Source: Chondrus crispus
Lineage: Eukaryota; Rhodophyta; Florideophyceae; Gigartinales; Gigartinaceae
Direction: 5' to 3'
DNA length: 64,000 nucleotides
Assembly (NCBI RefSeq): GCF_000350225.1
Contig: NW_005179026.1
Span: forward strand, 124,001-188,000
Position 1 is the stretch's first letter. Each line of letters starts with the position of its first letter. The notes under the pieces are model-generated. The model had not been told where the DNA came from. It did not search any database and saw only the letters and a list, made by a program, of their open reading frames with translations. Of the stretch, positions 21,928 to 32,282 are shown in pieces. A program made the position numbers and the translations under genes.

Positions 21928-22942
21928 TGTAGTGCAATACCCGTCTCGGGTAGGGGGGTGTAAGGAAGTGAAAAAGGAAAAAAATTGGATACTGTAGTCC
22001 GGGTTTGGGGGACACACGTGTGCGACGAAGCGCACGATTATTTTAATTAGTTAATATATTTACTAATTAGATCTAGAATCTAGAGTCGGGAGCTACTGTA
22101 CTCGCCCAGGTGGGGCTCTATATAACTTAGCCCTTTGACCGAACAAGTCAATAAACTAACCCGAGTTGCCAGAGTCTGATATCGCCTTGGTTGAAGTTCG
22201 TCTTTTACAAGACATTCCCTTTAACTACAGATTACTTTATCCTTTGCGCTCGGGGATTCCCTTTTCTCTTTCCTTTATTTCCCTATCCTTTTCTACCTCT
22301 AACTCTACCTATTTTTCCCTTATCTTGTGTTGGTGCCATCGGCCTCGGTTGCGACCGAACCGGTGTAGGTCTTTGCCATCGGGCGACACAGCTGACGTAG
22401 CGCTGCTACTGTGACTCAATTTCCGACGGAGACTGTTGCAACGACATCTCCCTCGAAGGGCGTCGTCGCGTTACAAGCCAATGTTGGTGCCATCGGCCTC
22501 GGTTGCGACCGAACCGGTGTAGATGTTTCGAGCCATCGGGCGGCACAGTTGACGTAGCGCTGCTACTTTCATTTCATCCCGTCGGGCTGCGTTGCGACGC
22601 CCCCGTCGAAGGCCTTGTCGCGTTACAAGGTGTCCAAGAAGCTCAACGATCATTGGCCTTACAACCCAGTGGAACCGGGTACCCAAGTACGCACCCCACC
22701 CCACACTCGTCGAGCAGTTCTCTTCGCAAGTCTCTACCACATCGATCCCGGGCCGGGCTATTTCTCTGTGCCCCCCTATCAGGGATCTGAGCTACTACGA
22801 GTCGCAAGCTCGTTTAAACGGAGAAGGGAGAGTCGGACACTCCGTAGCGCTCTGCCATCGGCAGTTCTACTTTTTGCTGCTGTTGTTGTTTCTGCTGGAT
22901 CATCGGACCGCGGTCTCTGCCTAACAGGTGCATTGCACTACA
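21928..22942 (+). repeat. 3' LTR of element A, variant L2
   Basis: Begins TGTAGTGCAATAC and ends ATTGCACTACA. TATA-like CTATATAAC near 22120. The first third differs strongly from other L2 LTRs, while the rest (from about 22330) is nearly the same as the LTRs of element D and clearly less like the 5' LTR of A. It has two copies of the GGTTGCGACCGAACCGGTGT unit (about 22347 and 22502). Confidence 0.75.
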
Positions 22943-23411
22943 GTGAGCTGCGGTGCGGCAGGGCTCGCGCGGGGGGTCCTGGCACCCGGTTGCTCGGCGG
23001 CTTGTGAAACCGGCGGAGCGGCTGGATCCTCAGCGGTAGCGGCAGTAGGGGCCGTACCAGCGGGTCAGTTCTGGAGCAGCGAGAGAATCTGGGCGACTTG
23101 CGTTTCCAACGAGTTGACCTTGGTGACGAGAACAGCAGATGGAGGGCGACTGGAAGAAGGCTGGTTTTCCAGAGTTGGTACTGGGCCAGAGATGCCTGCG
23201 GATCCGGACGAAGATTGATCTTCTTCAGCATTACGCATAATGCGCAAGTTGTTGAGAGCTGGCCGTGACGGTGATCCGTCTGGAGCTTGTTGAGTTGTGA
23301 AACGAGAACAAGCGACGACTTGAGGAAGAGAGAAGAGTGGTGAGAGAGTTTTGACGTGCCTCTCTTATACAGCCCTGTTTTCGGACAGTGGCCGAATTTC
23401 ATTTCTGCCAA
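22943..23411 (-). pseudogene. Truncated 5' end of an unknown gene
   Basis: On the minus strand a TATA-like CTGTATAAGAG (about 23361-23373) is followed by a leader and an ATG at 23247. The frame gives 60 residues, Ser-rich with a short leucine heptad region (VTKVNSLETQVAQILSLL), then a TGA and proline/alanine-rich sequence until the LTR of element A cuts it at 22943. It may be the start of another retrotransposon gag or of a host gene. I do not recognise it. Confidence 0.35.
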
Positions 23412-23473
23412 GTTCCAATGTAAAAGTCGTGATCAAAGTCATGATCTAACCACATACAGTAGTGGCCACGATA

Positions 23474-23960
23474 TAAGAGCACCCGGTGTCAACCCCTTCA
23501 TACTGCACTTAATCCGAGGTTGCTACTATTCAAGAATCCCGCACAGGATGCCCATTTTACTCCTTAGAACCCTGTAGCATCTCACCGATAAGCAGTTGCC
23601 TGGACCTGTGCTGCGACCATTTCCAAAACGCTTCATCACAGAAGAGGCGCTCGCGCCATTTTGAAGACAACGCGCAGCCTCGGCTTTCTCTTTCAACGAA
23701 AGGCGCTTGCGCCTCTTCAGCGAGCCGTGAGCCACCGGTGGAAAGTGAGAGGTCATTTAGGAGCACCGTATTGATCCGTGCGTTGAAGAAATGGAACAGG
23801 TGGACTGTGTGCGGGACATCTGAGATGCGTTTGAAATACCAGGCGAGAAAGGGACCGTGTGATAGAAATTACAGTGTTTGATGGTGCTTGAAGCTATGAT
23901 ACCGTGCCAAGCGAAAATGGTGCTCTTACTGCGAGGTCGTTCTTATTCAAAGTGCTCTTA
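23474..23960 (-). mobile_element. Pogo/Tigger-like DNA transposon remnant
   Basis: TAAGAGCAC at 23474-23482 and its inverse GTGCTCTTA at 23952-23960 are terminal inverted repeats, both flanked by TA (23472-23473 and 23961-23962), the target duplication of Tc1/mariner-pogo elements. A second inner copy, GGTGCTCTTA, is at 23919-23928. Inside is a transposase fragment on the minus strand. At 487 bp it is far too short to be autonomous. Confidence 0.6.
23526..23756 (-). pseudogene. Transposase N-terminal fragment (psq/CENP-B type helix-turn-helix)
   Basis: RKRLSLKEKAEAARCLQNGA followed by SASSVMKRFG is the typical first helix-turn-helix of pogo/Tigger/CENP-B-like transposases, which binds the terminal repeats. 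After KRFGNGRST the frame is lost and no DDE domain follows. The pattern of lysines and the spacing of the leucines fit the family well. Confidence 0.6.
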
Positions 23961-25195
23961 TATTGCGATTCCCCCTATTTTTCAGGTTAAGAATTTTCCA
24001 ATACAGACTGAGCAATCGTGAGGCACGCTGTCTTGAGATAGACGGCCCTCCATCGGCAGGAGTGCACTGAGCTTACGCTGTATTGCGCTACCGAAGATGA
24101 GACTAACTGTGAGTCGTCCTGTACCTGTCAGAAGTTGTCCGGGGACACAAACTGAGAGCAAAATACACGGAACATGTCCAGATGCACGGGAGGCAGGAAA
24201 TTAGGACAACAAAACTTCAATAGTCGCGATTGTTTCCGTCACAGTACATCGAGATTTGGAGAAGGGAGATGAGCGGAAAGGGGGCAGTGAAGTGTGTTTG
24301 GGCTTCCGTCCATCACACGATGTGATGGTATCGACATTCACGTTACAGTACCAAAGTAGTACAGTGTAACATTATTAGGCAAATATGGAACAAGTCGAGG
24401 TAAAATACTGCACTATACCTGTCACACCCTGACGCACCAGGGAAGGTGCACAAGCTTTCGGGAGTTGGAGGATCCATGTGTGGGAAGCATTATTACTAAT
24501 AATAAAAGAAGAAGCATTATTACATACACACATAGAAACAGGTCATATCTTGAGTATTCAAGAGTTCTCATTTAAAGTCTCTTCAATAGAAGGCTGCAGC
24601 AGTGTTTTCAAGTCATTGCACATAGGAAATATGTCGGCCAAACGGCCTCCGGAGGCGGTCGCCAAACCTTTTCATGAGTTTGTCTTCTTCTGGGATGAAA
24701 TCATTAGCACAGTGTCAGTTCATAAAGCTCTACGGATTGTAGCCACATCTGTGGATGAAGACAATTACAGTACCATTCTAATATATAGCTTTTCGTTTTT
24801 GAAAACGTTAAGAGCATGCTCCGAATCTGTCAACAAATTCTGACCGTGCTCTTGTCTCAGTACAGAAGTCCACTAATGGCACGGATAAACGTGGGTGTCA
24901 CACAAGTACACGTGGTGGCGGATACACGTAGGGACGTCCCGCGCGAGGGCGGAACTTCCGCCTTCAAGGCCGCGCCGGGGACAGGTGTCCCGGGATAATA
25001 ATAAGTGGCGTCTCAGTGCACTACATAGCCCCTCATTAGAATAGAGCATCTCTGCGAACCCTAATTCGAGCGACCAGTGGGTCGCCGGTGGCTTGTACGG
25101 GACTCCGCCCCGGTATCGAGGCTTGAAGGCGGAGGGCATCGCGATCCCGATGCAGCGGATCCCGATGTGGTTCTGTAGGGCGGAGATTGTACTTA
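23961..25195. other. Stretch without a recognisable gene
   Basis: Less GC-rich than the surroundings from about 24430 to 24850. A plus-strand frame of 121 codons at 24478-24843 is open but shows no motif I recognise, and no start context or signal supports it. TACAGTA motifs occur near 24345-24370. From 24890 GC rises again. Possibly host intergenic DNA. Confidence 0.4.
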
Positions 25196-26038
25196 AGAGC
25201 ACCCCCACCTGTCGAACCAAAAGCCAACCTAATGTTTTGGCTTTTTTAGCTTTCGATGCCCCACCCGTAGAGCCAACCGAGAGTCAAGCCGAAATTATAG
25301 CTCGGCTCGGCGAATTGCGAGCCATTCTGTTGAAATCCAGCCCCAGAATCGTCGAAGTCAACCTAAAGCTATCCACAAAATATGTATCATATGATGCCGT
25401 ATGGGCGCCTACTCACTTTGGCAGGATTTTTAGAGCGACGTTAGCAAAGCATAACCTTTGCCCTCGCTGGCACGAGCATCTCGGCATTCATGAGGGCCTT
25501 CTGTTCTCCAGACTACTCGCGCTTTTGTCCACCCTGTATGCTACGTGCTACGTCTGCAGACCACAAGTACCGCAACATATACCGGCAGTGGGCGTCTGGG
25601 AACGCGCGGTCCACATTGGCTCTTTTCCCAGGCTTGGACCCACCTCGAAGACTTCGGCTCTGCAGATTTTACTACCAGCGCCATCATTTGCCGCCACAAG
25701 GATGCAGCATCCACCTTGTCGTCATCGTCCTCGATCAGCTCTTTCAGCAACTTCTGCATGGTGTCCTCAGCACCCTCGACAACATCAACACTGTCCATGC
25801 CGCGGTGGGCACTTGCGCTGCGCCCGATACACGAGTGCGTTTGTGATGAACGAGCGGAACCTTTCACGTTGACTCTGGCTGCGCCGGGTACGGGTGGGAC
25901 GACCACGCGCTAAGTCAAAATTTTGGCTTTCGAGCCGAGCATGTTTGTAAGCTGCGACAAGTGGCGCCATAAACTCTCCACACGTTGCAATTTTAGAATG
26001 GCATGACTCTTATTCAGCCCCGCGGGTGGGGGTGCTCT
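25196..26038. mobile_element. Possible DNA element with 14-bp terminal inverted repeats
   Basis: AGAGCACCCCCACC at 25196-25209 and its exact inverse at 26025-26038. The first eight bases are those of the pogo-like element at 23474 (TAAGAGCACC). A minus-strand frame at 25541-25906 (122 codons, with MQKLLKELIEDDDDKVDAAS) is open but I cannot assign it. No TA target duplication is evident. Confidence 0.45.
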
Positions 26039-26369
26039 ACGGTCTTTTCTTTTCGGCTGCTCCCTCCCCTTCTTTGTCTGGGTAGAGTGGTCACGGTTCC
26101 ACGCAAACAAAACCCTCCACGCGCCAACCCCGACGCCGCACACGTGCCCATTTCCGCGCCATCGAACGCACTTTTAAACTCACACCCTTTGTCGCGTCGA
26201 CCGGTGCAAAGTCCAACCACGCGCACTTCTTCGCGTCCGAGTGCAACCTCTGCTCACACGTCCGTCTTCGTGCACTCCAGGGATTTTTGTGTTCGCACGC
26301 GCACGATGGTACCCATGAACCGGGCAGCTTGGGCCTCCGCGCGGAACGCGATCTTTTCCGCGGCAAGCG

Positions 26370-26640
26370 CGGCTGTTCTCCACGCAGCCGCGTGGTCTTT
26401 TCTGCGACAAGTGCGAGCTCTTCCCCCACGAGCACGGTTATATCCGCGACGAGCCCGAGCTTCTCCGCAATAGGCACGGTTGTATCCACGGCGACGGCGA
26501 GCTTTTCTGTGACAAACCAGGTTGTTTCCGCGACGAGCGCGAGCTTTTCCGCGACAAGCGCGGTTGTTTTCCCGGACGAGCGCGACCTTTTGCGCGACAG
26601 GTGCGAGCTCTTGCACTAATAGCGCGATAATTTCCGAGAC
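26370..26640. repeat. Degenerate minisatellite, about 24-bp period
   Basis: Variants of TTTCCGCGACGAGCGCGAGC and TTTCCGCGACAAGCGCGGTT alternate about ten times. One plus-strand frame (26287-26619) reads as repeated SATSASFSATSAVV. It lies directly before the aORF-like remnant and could once have coded the low-complexity start of that protein. Confidence 0.6.
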
Positions 26641-26648
26641 AAGGGCGG

Positions 26649-28016
26649 TTGTACCTGCGGCAAATCCCTTCGAGGGTCATGCAAGCCCCAAGGGACTCCT
26701 TCGGGGGAGCGATAGGCTCTCAACACGCGGCTTGGCCTCGTCCTCGAGAGTTATGGGATCGCAATCTCTACGATGACGCGCTGGCCTTCGAGAGGGCCCC
26801 GTTTCTGTCCGCCGAGGGACTGCGAGAGGAGGGGCTGATTCACCAATACTCGGCGGCGTCGGGAGAGCTCCCTGGGGGTCTCAGCCTGGCAGCCGTGCGG
26901 TCCCCGGACTTCACGCACCGCTTGGCTGTGGAGCCGGCGTTGTTTCGTCCAGTGTTCCGACGAGTCAGTACGGAGAGCCGTGTGGCCGTCGTGGAGCTAA
27001 TCAGACAGCGGATGAGGCGGATGCCGTATAGCCAGCTCCTTCCCCGCGCATGGGATTTCGACACGTGGGCGTACCGCACCGAGGATGACCGGGTCTACGT
27101 GGCCAACCTGAAGCGGATCCTCGACGATCTCCGCAAACGGGAGGAAGCGCCATCAGAGTCAATGATGGCCTAGGGGAGTGAGATCCTACCGGACGGGTTC
27201 GCCCAGTGGCCCGAACGGGTACGAGACCCAGCGATGCATAACAAGCTCAAGTTCGAGCGTCGAATGCGAAATCGCATGGGGGTAGTTGTCGCTTACGAAT
27301 GGGTCCAAGTGACCTCATACGAGCGGTCGGGTCTTAATACGCGGTACACGGAGGTATCGGCGTGGTTCGTGCAGTATGAAGTCCCTGCCGACTTCATCCC
27401 GGACGTTCCACCTTGTGTGGTGTATTGCGGACTAAGTTTGTTGGAAACCCCTCAGTCCGCTCGCTGAATGGTATTCTTGAGCGAGTGGCTCGCCATAGGC
27501 GCTAAGCAGTTCTTATGGAGCGCGTACGACGGGCGGCTCTTCGTACTCCCGACAATGGTCGTAGAGTGGCTTCGCTGGTTGGATTTAACGCGCATGCTGG
27601 GCAGCGTGGTGCTACATGGGCAATTTCAGTCCCTGTTAGAGCTCCACGAGGACATTGATTGGACTCGTGTGCCCTACGCCCAGGGGAATCATTACGGCAA
27701 CCCCCGAATAGCGTACTATTCTCCCGGACGGTGGTGTGATGATGGTGGTCCGAACAGTGGCCATTGGGTTCGGATCGAGGCCGGCACCCTGAGACTCAGC
27801 CAGCCCGAGTATCTGCCGGGCGGATGGTCGGGGGTTGCCGACCACAGTAGAGAGGGTAGACGCGTTCAGCGACGCGGGCGTGGTTTCGGGAATAGTCCCG
27901 CTGTCGCTCCTGATCGGGGGCGTGTAGGCGGACCGGCTCCGGCAATCACAGTCGCGCCGGTAGCGGCGGACGTGGATACGACCGAGGGGGGGAGAGTACG
28001 TTCCGTCGCGTGGTAG
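26649..28016 (+). pseudogene. Diverged aORF homologue
   Basis: One plus-strand frame with two stops (TAG 27171-27173, TGA 27465-27467). It aligns with the aORF of A and D over the conserved core: DTWAYRTEDDRVYVANL against DTWKFRTEGERDYLDNL; LKFERRMRNRMGVVVAYEWVQ against VRLERKMRSDTGYFLAYQMVE; MVFLSEWLAIGAKQFLWSAYD against VVFLTEWCVKVAATLLWEAYD; and IDWTRVP against VDWDVVP. The second half is Arg/Gly-rich. It shows that the protein family is older than elements A and D. It is either the aORF of a minus-strand element whose pol lies outside the window, or a free gene. Confidence 0.65.
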
Positions 28017-28041
28017 TGCAGAGGGGCACGACCCACCTCCC

Positions 28042-28257
28042 ATGTCGGATGCAGAATTCCGCGCGCTGTTGAGGAATCCACGGTTGCGGGCTCGACTGCA
28101 GCGACTTGCCGCTGAGGAGCTGCCGGCGTCCGCGGCGCCTGCAGCGAGTAACACGGATAATGCCGTGGAGAACCTCCCGGGGCCTCCGCGAGACGCGGGG
28201 ATCGCCGAGGTCCGGGAGGAGGATCTCTTAGATTGCGACGGTGAGGACGACGCGTGA
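28042..28257 (+). pseudogene. Possible C-terminal end of the aORF homologue, shifted frame
   Basis: A frame of 71 codons (SDAEFRALLRNPRLRARLQRLA, ending acidic) in another frame than 26649-28016. The A and D aORFs end with a similar short leucine-rich stretch (LDDLRVLARLVTSL). The fit is loose. Confidence 0.35.
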
Positions 28258-29034
28258 GGTCGAGTAAATATCTCCAGATGGTAACCCCGGAGGGTGTCCG
28301 TTAGAGGGGGAAGGGAATCGCTTAAAGCGAGGAAGGTACGACTCGAAGTCGGAGTTTGAGACCACACGGGATATTTGCGTGAGCTGGGTCACCAGCGGCT
28401 TGATCCGCCCAGTGGGTTATACTCGTCGTTCCAAGGGCAATAAAAATCGACGCAGCGTCGGGAGGCATACCTCAGTCTGATGGCCCGCGGGCCGTGTGGG
28501 GAGCCGAGCGGCGATTTGAGTCCTCCCGGTGATGGCCACGGGGGAGAGGCGACGCGAGAGTCGATTGTCGACTCCCTATTTCGTATCTAGGGAGGAAAAC
28601 TGTCCGCGTCCGTAAGGCTGGCAATGAGAGGATCTCTTCGAGTGAGAGAGATGGGACATCGGCTGAAGGAGCGGGGGGGTGGTCCCACCCTCGATATAGG
28701 CGCGTATAGGTTCTCCACCCGCGATGGGTGCTGAGGAATCCGCGAGCAGTGGAAGTCGATCTTGACACCGCGAGTAGAGGATTCCCCGTTGGAAAGCGGG
28801 GGGGGTTCGTAAGTCCATCACGAGACGAGGGGAAGCCTCGCCTAGGGAGTACGGTGTGGTTCCTCCGGGGCAGTATCGAGGAACGTGCCATCGGGCGTGT
28901 GGGGACTTTGTGCAACCGAGACCCTCAACCCCCTTGCGGGAGGAAAGGCCACGAGCGTGTCCCCAGGCGGGGTGGTACGTCCTCCAGGCGAGTATGAATT
29001 TTTCTTCTCCCCGTGCGTGAGGGCTAGATCTGTA
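28258..29034. other. Stretch without a recognisable gene, left flank of element B
   Basis: GC-rich, with short open frames on both strands but no motif, start context or homology to the other elements that I can see. If the aORF homologue belongs to a minus-strand element, this would be part of its 3' region. Element B begins at 29035. Confidence 0.4.
28440..28445 (+). terminator. Possible polyadenylation signal after the aORF homologue
   Basis: AATAAA about 180 bases after 28257, comparable with the signals after the aORFs of A and D. Confidence 0.35.
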
Positions 29035-29644
29035 TGTAGCATATCCCCCTCCCAGAATTCGATTTAGATTAGATCTATAACTGTAGAGCACGAGCTCTAC
29101 AGTACCTCAGTGCGTGCGCACACGTGTACCCTACGTGTACGGGGGCTCACGGACACACGTGTACGAAACGTGTGCTGGCAGCCCCGACGGCTGACAGCAC
29201 TACAGTGCAGGCCGACCTGCACTACGGTAATGTTATGATAGGTGACTCTGTATATTAAATATGAGCGGACCGCCGGCGGTGGAGGACGACAAGCACGGAC
29301 TTGTCAAGGATCCTCCACCTTGGTCCGCCCACTTACTTGTAGGTACTTCCGTCCGTTTTACCTTAGAGTAGCACCGCGCGCTGGTTGAGGACGCACGCTA
29401 CACGCCCACGAGCCGGCTCCGCCTCCGCCCGTCGGTACTGGATCGTCACCCAGTACCGCTCCGGAGCGTCGAGGCGTTGAATCGCTCGCGCGTGCGCACG
29501 TCCTCCCCGATCCCGCTCTACCACCGCTACCTCCGGCCCGTGCTCGGTACCGTGGGTGGGCCGTGCTTCTATCTTCTCGCCGATCGGGGTCTTTCCGAAC
29601 TGTCAGTACTCACCCCCCTCGTCGTTGGGGGTGATTATACTACA
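29035..29644 (+). repeat. 5' LTR of element B, family L1
   Basis: Begins TGTAGCATATCCCC and ends TTATACTACA. Contains inverted repeats such as ACTGTAGAGC-ACGA-GCTCTACAGT (about 29079-29102) and paired ACACGTGTAC motifs, and TATATTAAATAT near 29250. Shares GGTGGAGGACGACAAGCACG and the following ACTTGTC with the solo copies. Confidence 0.8.
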
Positions 29645-29645
29645 G

Positions 29646-29663
29646 TGGTCTCCCGACCTAGAA
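29646..29663 (+). promoter_or_regulatory. Primer-binding site of element B
   Basis: TGGTCTCCCGACCTAGAA one base after the LTR, identical to that of the L2 elements although the LTRs are unrelated. Confidence 0.65.
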
Positions 29664-29721
29664 GACTCTCAAGATCGAACCGAGAAGACTATCTTTTACC
29701 TCCGCATCTGTACGCGTCGAG

Positions 29722-32282
29722 ATGAGCAGCGAATATCCCACCTCGATTCGCTCGGAGCCCGCCGATGTGCGAGAGGCCGCGCTCCGCGTCTGAGTCGGCG
29801 ACGGCGACGCTGGTCCTCGAGACCGCGAACCGTCGCCCGACTTCTCCGAAGGACGCACTTGCGCGATGTACGATCGCATCGCGGAGTATATCGAAGATGT
29901 CCAAACGTCCCTCCGTATCGACTTCTCTAACAGCGTCTACGCCCGCTGTATGGATGAGTTGCGCTCTCTCCGCGAAAGAAGGTTTGAGCGCGTAACTCAG
30001 TCCTTGGAGAACCTGCGCACCCTCGTCGACCAGCTACAGTCCCGTTTGGTACTGGTCGAAGAGGCGGGCATCGATTCCCCCGCTGTGGACGTTGCGGGTC
30101 GACCCGTGAGTGCAGACTCCGATGTCCGACGCGACCCGCAACCCTTCCCATCAGCCGAACAGATGGGAGGGTTCGCGCACATGGCGGCGGAGCTCAACTC
30201 AACGCTCCGCCGTGCCCATGAGATGGAACAGACCTCGGCCGAGAGGCCGCCCGGAGCCCCCTCGAGTGGGCCCGGTGCCGCTGTTCCTCCGGGCACATCC
30301 GGAGCGCAGGAGTGGCCCCCGACTGGAGCCGTCATCAGTCGGAGGACGGAGGACATCAAGCCGACGGCGGACGCGAACTTCGCGTCCGAGACTCAAGCCC
30401 TGCCGTATGCATCCGGAAGCATGCGGCAGTCCCTACGGGTACCGAACGAACCCGACCGTGGCCGTGGAGGAGTCCCCCGCGGATCAGGGGAACCGATTAT
30501 CCCCTTGGATCCTCGCTGGGGCGGCTACCAGCCAGCGGATCTTACCGCACATCCTGGCCCCGTCGACTTCCGAACGTTGCCCGTCACGCCGTTCGAAGCG
30601 TTGGGCCCTGCCGAACCCGGGCTCGAGCCCGTCCACACCATGATGCAGGAGTTCAGCGCCGTCGCGAACTACGGCATGTATCGATTGGACAACACCTCGA
30701 GGCTTGTCACCTCGGGTGACGCGGGACGGATCGCGAAGTACGTCCAACGCTGCCGTGGGCTCCGTCCCACGATGAAGAGCTTCGACGGTACTGACGCGAT
30801 TCAGTTGCTCCCGTTCCTGAAGGATATCCGGATAACCTTCAATGACCAGCACCTGACCGAAGGTGCGGCAATCCGTGTCTTCGCTCACTTCTTCGAGAGG
30901 GACGCGGAGCGGTTGTATACGAGTTACACCATGCGCGGCCTCCGCGCCGGCCAGCTGCACGACGACACGAGCTGGCCTGGTCTCGTCAACCAATTTATCA
31001 AACGCTACCTAACCGACGACGTGTTAGGGGAAGCTTTTGATGCTGTCGCATCGGCGCGACAGCTTCCTCACGAAACCGAGAACACGTTCGCAGACCGGCT
31101 GGAATTCGCTGCGTTCCGATGCACGGCCGTGTTCTCAGAACAAGCCCTCGCGCACTACTTCGTGCGCGGGTTGTCCAATGCGACCCGGCCGCAGTGGCAG
31201 AGACGATGCAAAGGTTGCCCGGACAACAGAAGACCGAACTCTCAACGATTCGCCGTATGGCAACGGTCGAGGGTACAACTTACCGCGCCCGTCGCGGGTT
31301 TACACTGCCGGACCCGAAGCCGGCAACGCAGGGTGTCCGAACTCCAAGGTCGCACGGAACGAGTTCGCCGGCGACCGCCCTCCACATTGGAGAAGATGAG
31401 TGGCAGGCCGACCCTGTCTTCATTACGCGCGGCTTCGACCGGGCAGGAGACCGACCCCCTACGCCAGCTTCCATCGGTTCGACCGGAAGCTTCGCAACGG
31501 CGTTCGCGCACACGCCGAGGGCCACAGGTGGTCCGAACCACAACATGGCCGAGCTGGATATCTCCCGTCGAGAAGGAGACCGCGGGCTGCCTAACGTGCC
31601 TCGACTCACCGACGAGGAGGCACGCCACGCGGCGACTTTCTCGTTGACCGATGGCAGCGCGTACATTTGTTGGCTGTGCCGTACGTACGGCCACGCCATG
31701 TACGCGTGCCCGTTCCTGTCGCCTGAACAACGTCAATTCACGGCGTACAGGAACTACCGCTATCAGATGGAGACGCGACCCGGAATGCGCAATCTCATCT
31801 AGCAGTCTACGCCGGCAGACCGAGGCCGGCGTCGAGGTGACCCGAGCCGATCGGGTGGGGGCGTCCGTTTTGCCCCTCGTGAAGGCGGGTACCGATACTC
31901 GGGGACCGATCAAAGGGATCGACGTGACACTCGTCGGATGGATACGCGATATCCCCATCGAGATGGGCGAGGCGACCGGGGCCGACCCCCGTTGCCCCAA
32001 GGGGTACAGAACGCCATCATGTACCTCCAAGATTGGGCTGGGGAAGCGTACCCCCAGCCTCCGGAGGGAGGCGGAGGAGAGCCCGGTCCCTCCGCCCCTC
32101 GAATATTGCAACGGCCGGACGTTGCAATTCAAGGCCACAAAGTATCCGATTACTTCGTAAACGATGCCCAGTCGGGATGGGGAAACCGTCCCCATCTGCG
32201 CGGCCAGGGGCCCGTCGACGCGCTGGGTAACGACAGCCAAGCGAATAGCACTGACAGCTCGGGTAGTTCGAAAACCCCGTAA
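29722..32282 (+). pseudogene. Element B gag
   Basis: The ATG at 29722 (MSSEYPTSIRSEPADVRE) opens a frame with TGA at 29791-29793, continuing to a one-base loss near 31190 and then in the next frame to TAG 31800-31802 and, past it, to 32282. N-terminal coiled-coil-like part (LRSLRERRFERVTQSLENL), Pro/Gly-rich middle, then capsid domain (MKSFDGTDAIQLLPFLKDIR to FERDAERLYTSYTMRGLRAG and FADRLEFAAFRC), then a perfect CCHC knuckle (C-W-L-C-R-T-Y-G-H-A-M-Y-A-C, about 31666-31709). Whether 31802 is the natural end is uncertain; the frame after it still reads like protein and overlaps pol. Confidence 0.75.

Larger units (their letters stand above)
6808..22942 (+). mobile_element. Element A: giant chromodomain Ty3/gypsy retrotransposon with antisense gene
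   Basis: The order on the plus strand is L2 LTR (6808-7842), primer-binding site, gag (8064-10349), pol with protease, RT, RNase H, integrase and chromodomain (about 10391-14801), a 5.4 kb region without sense genes, an antisense ORF (21817-20155), a polypurine tract and an L2 LTR (21928-22942). The chromodomain places it among chromoviruses. The two LTRs are of different subtypes and the flanking five bases (ACACC, GTGAG) do not match, so the element may be a recombinant of two copies. Its coding parts align colinearly with element D, which is complete and has a target duplication. Confidence 0.85.

Noticed and set aside
24478-24843. 121-codon ORF as a host gene
   Set aside because: No recognisable motif or signal; open frame of this length can occur by chance. 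Noted in the region entry only.
31242-32240. 332-codon minus-strand frame over gag of element B
   Set aside because: Opposite to a gag region with a perfect zinc knuckle; not repeated in the other elements.
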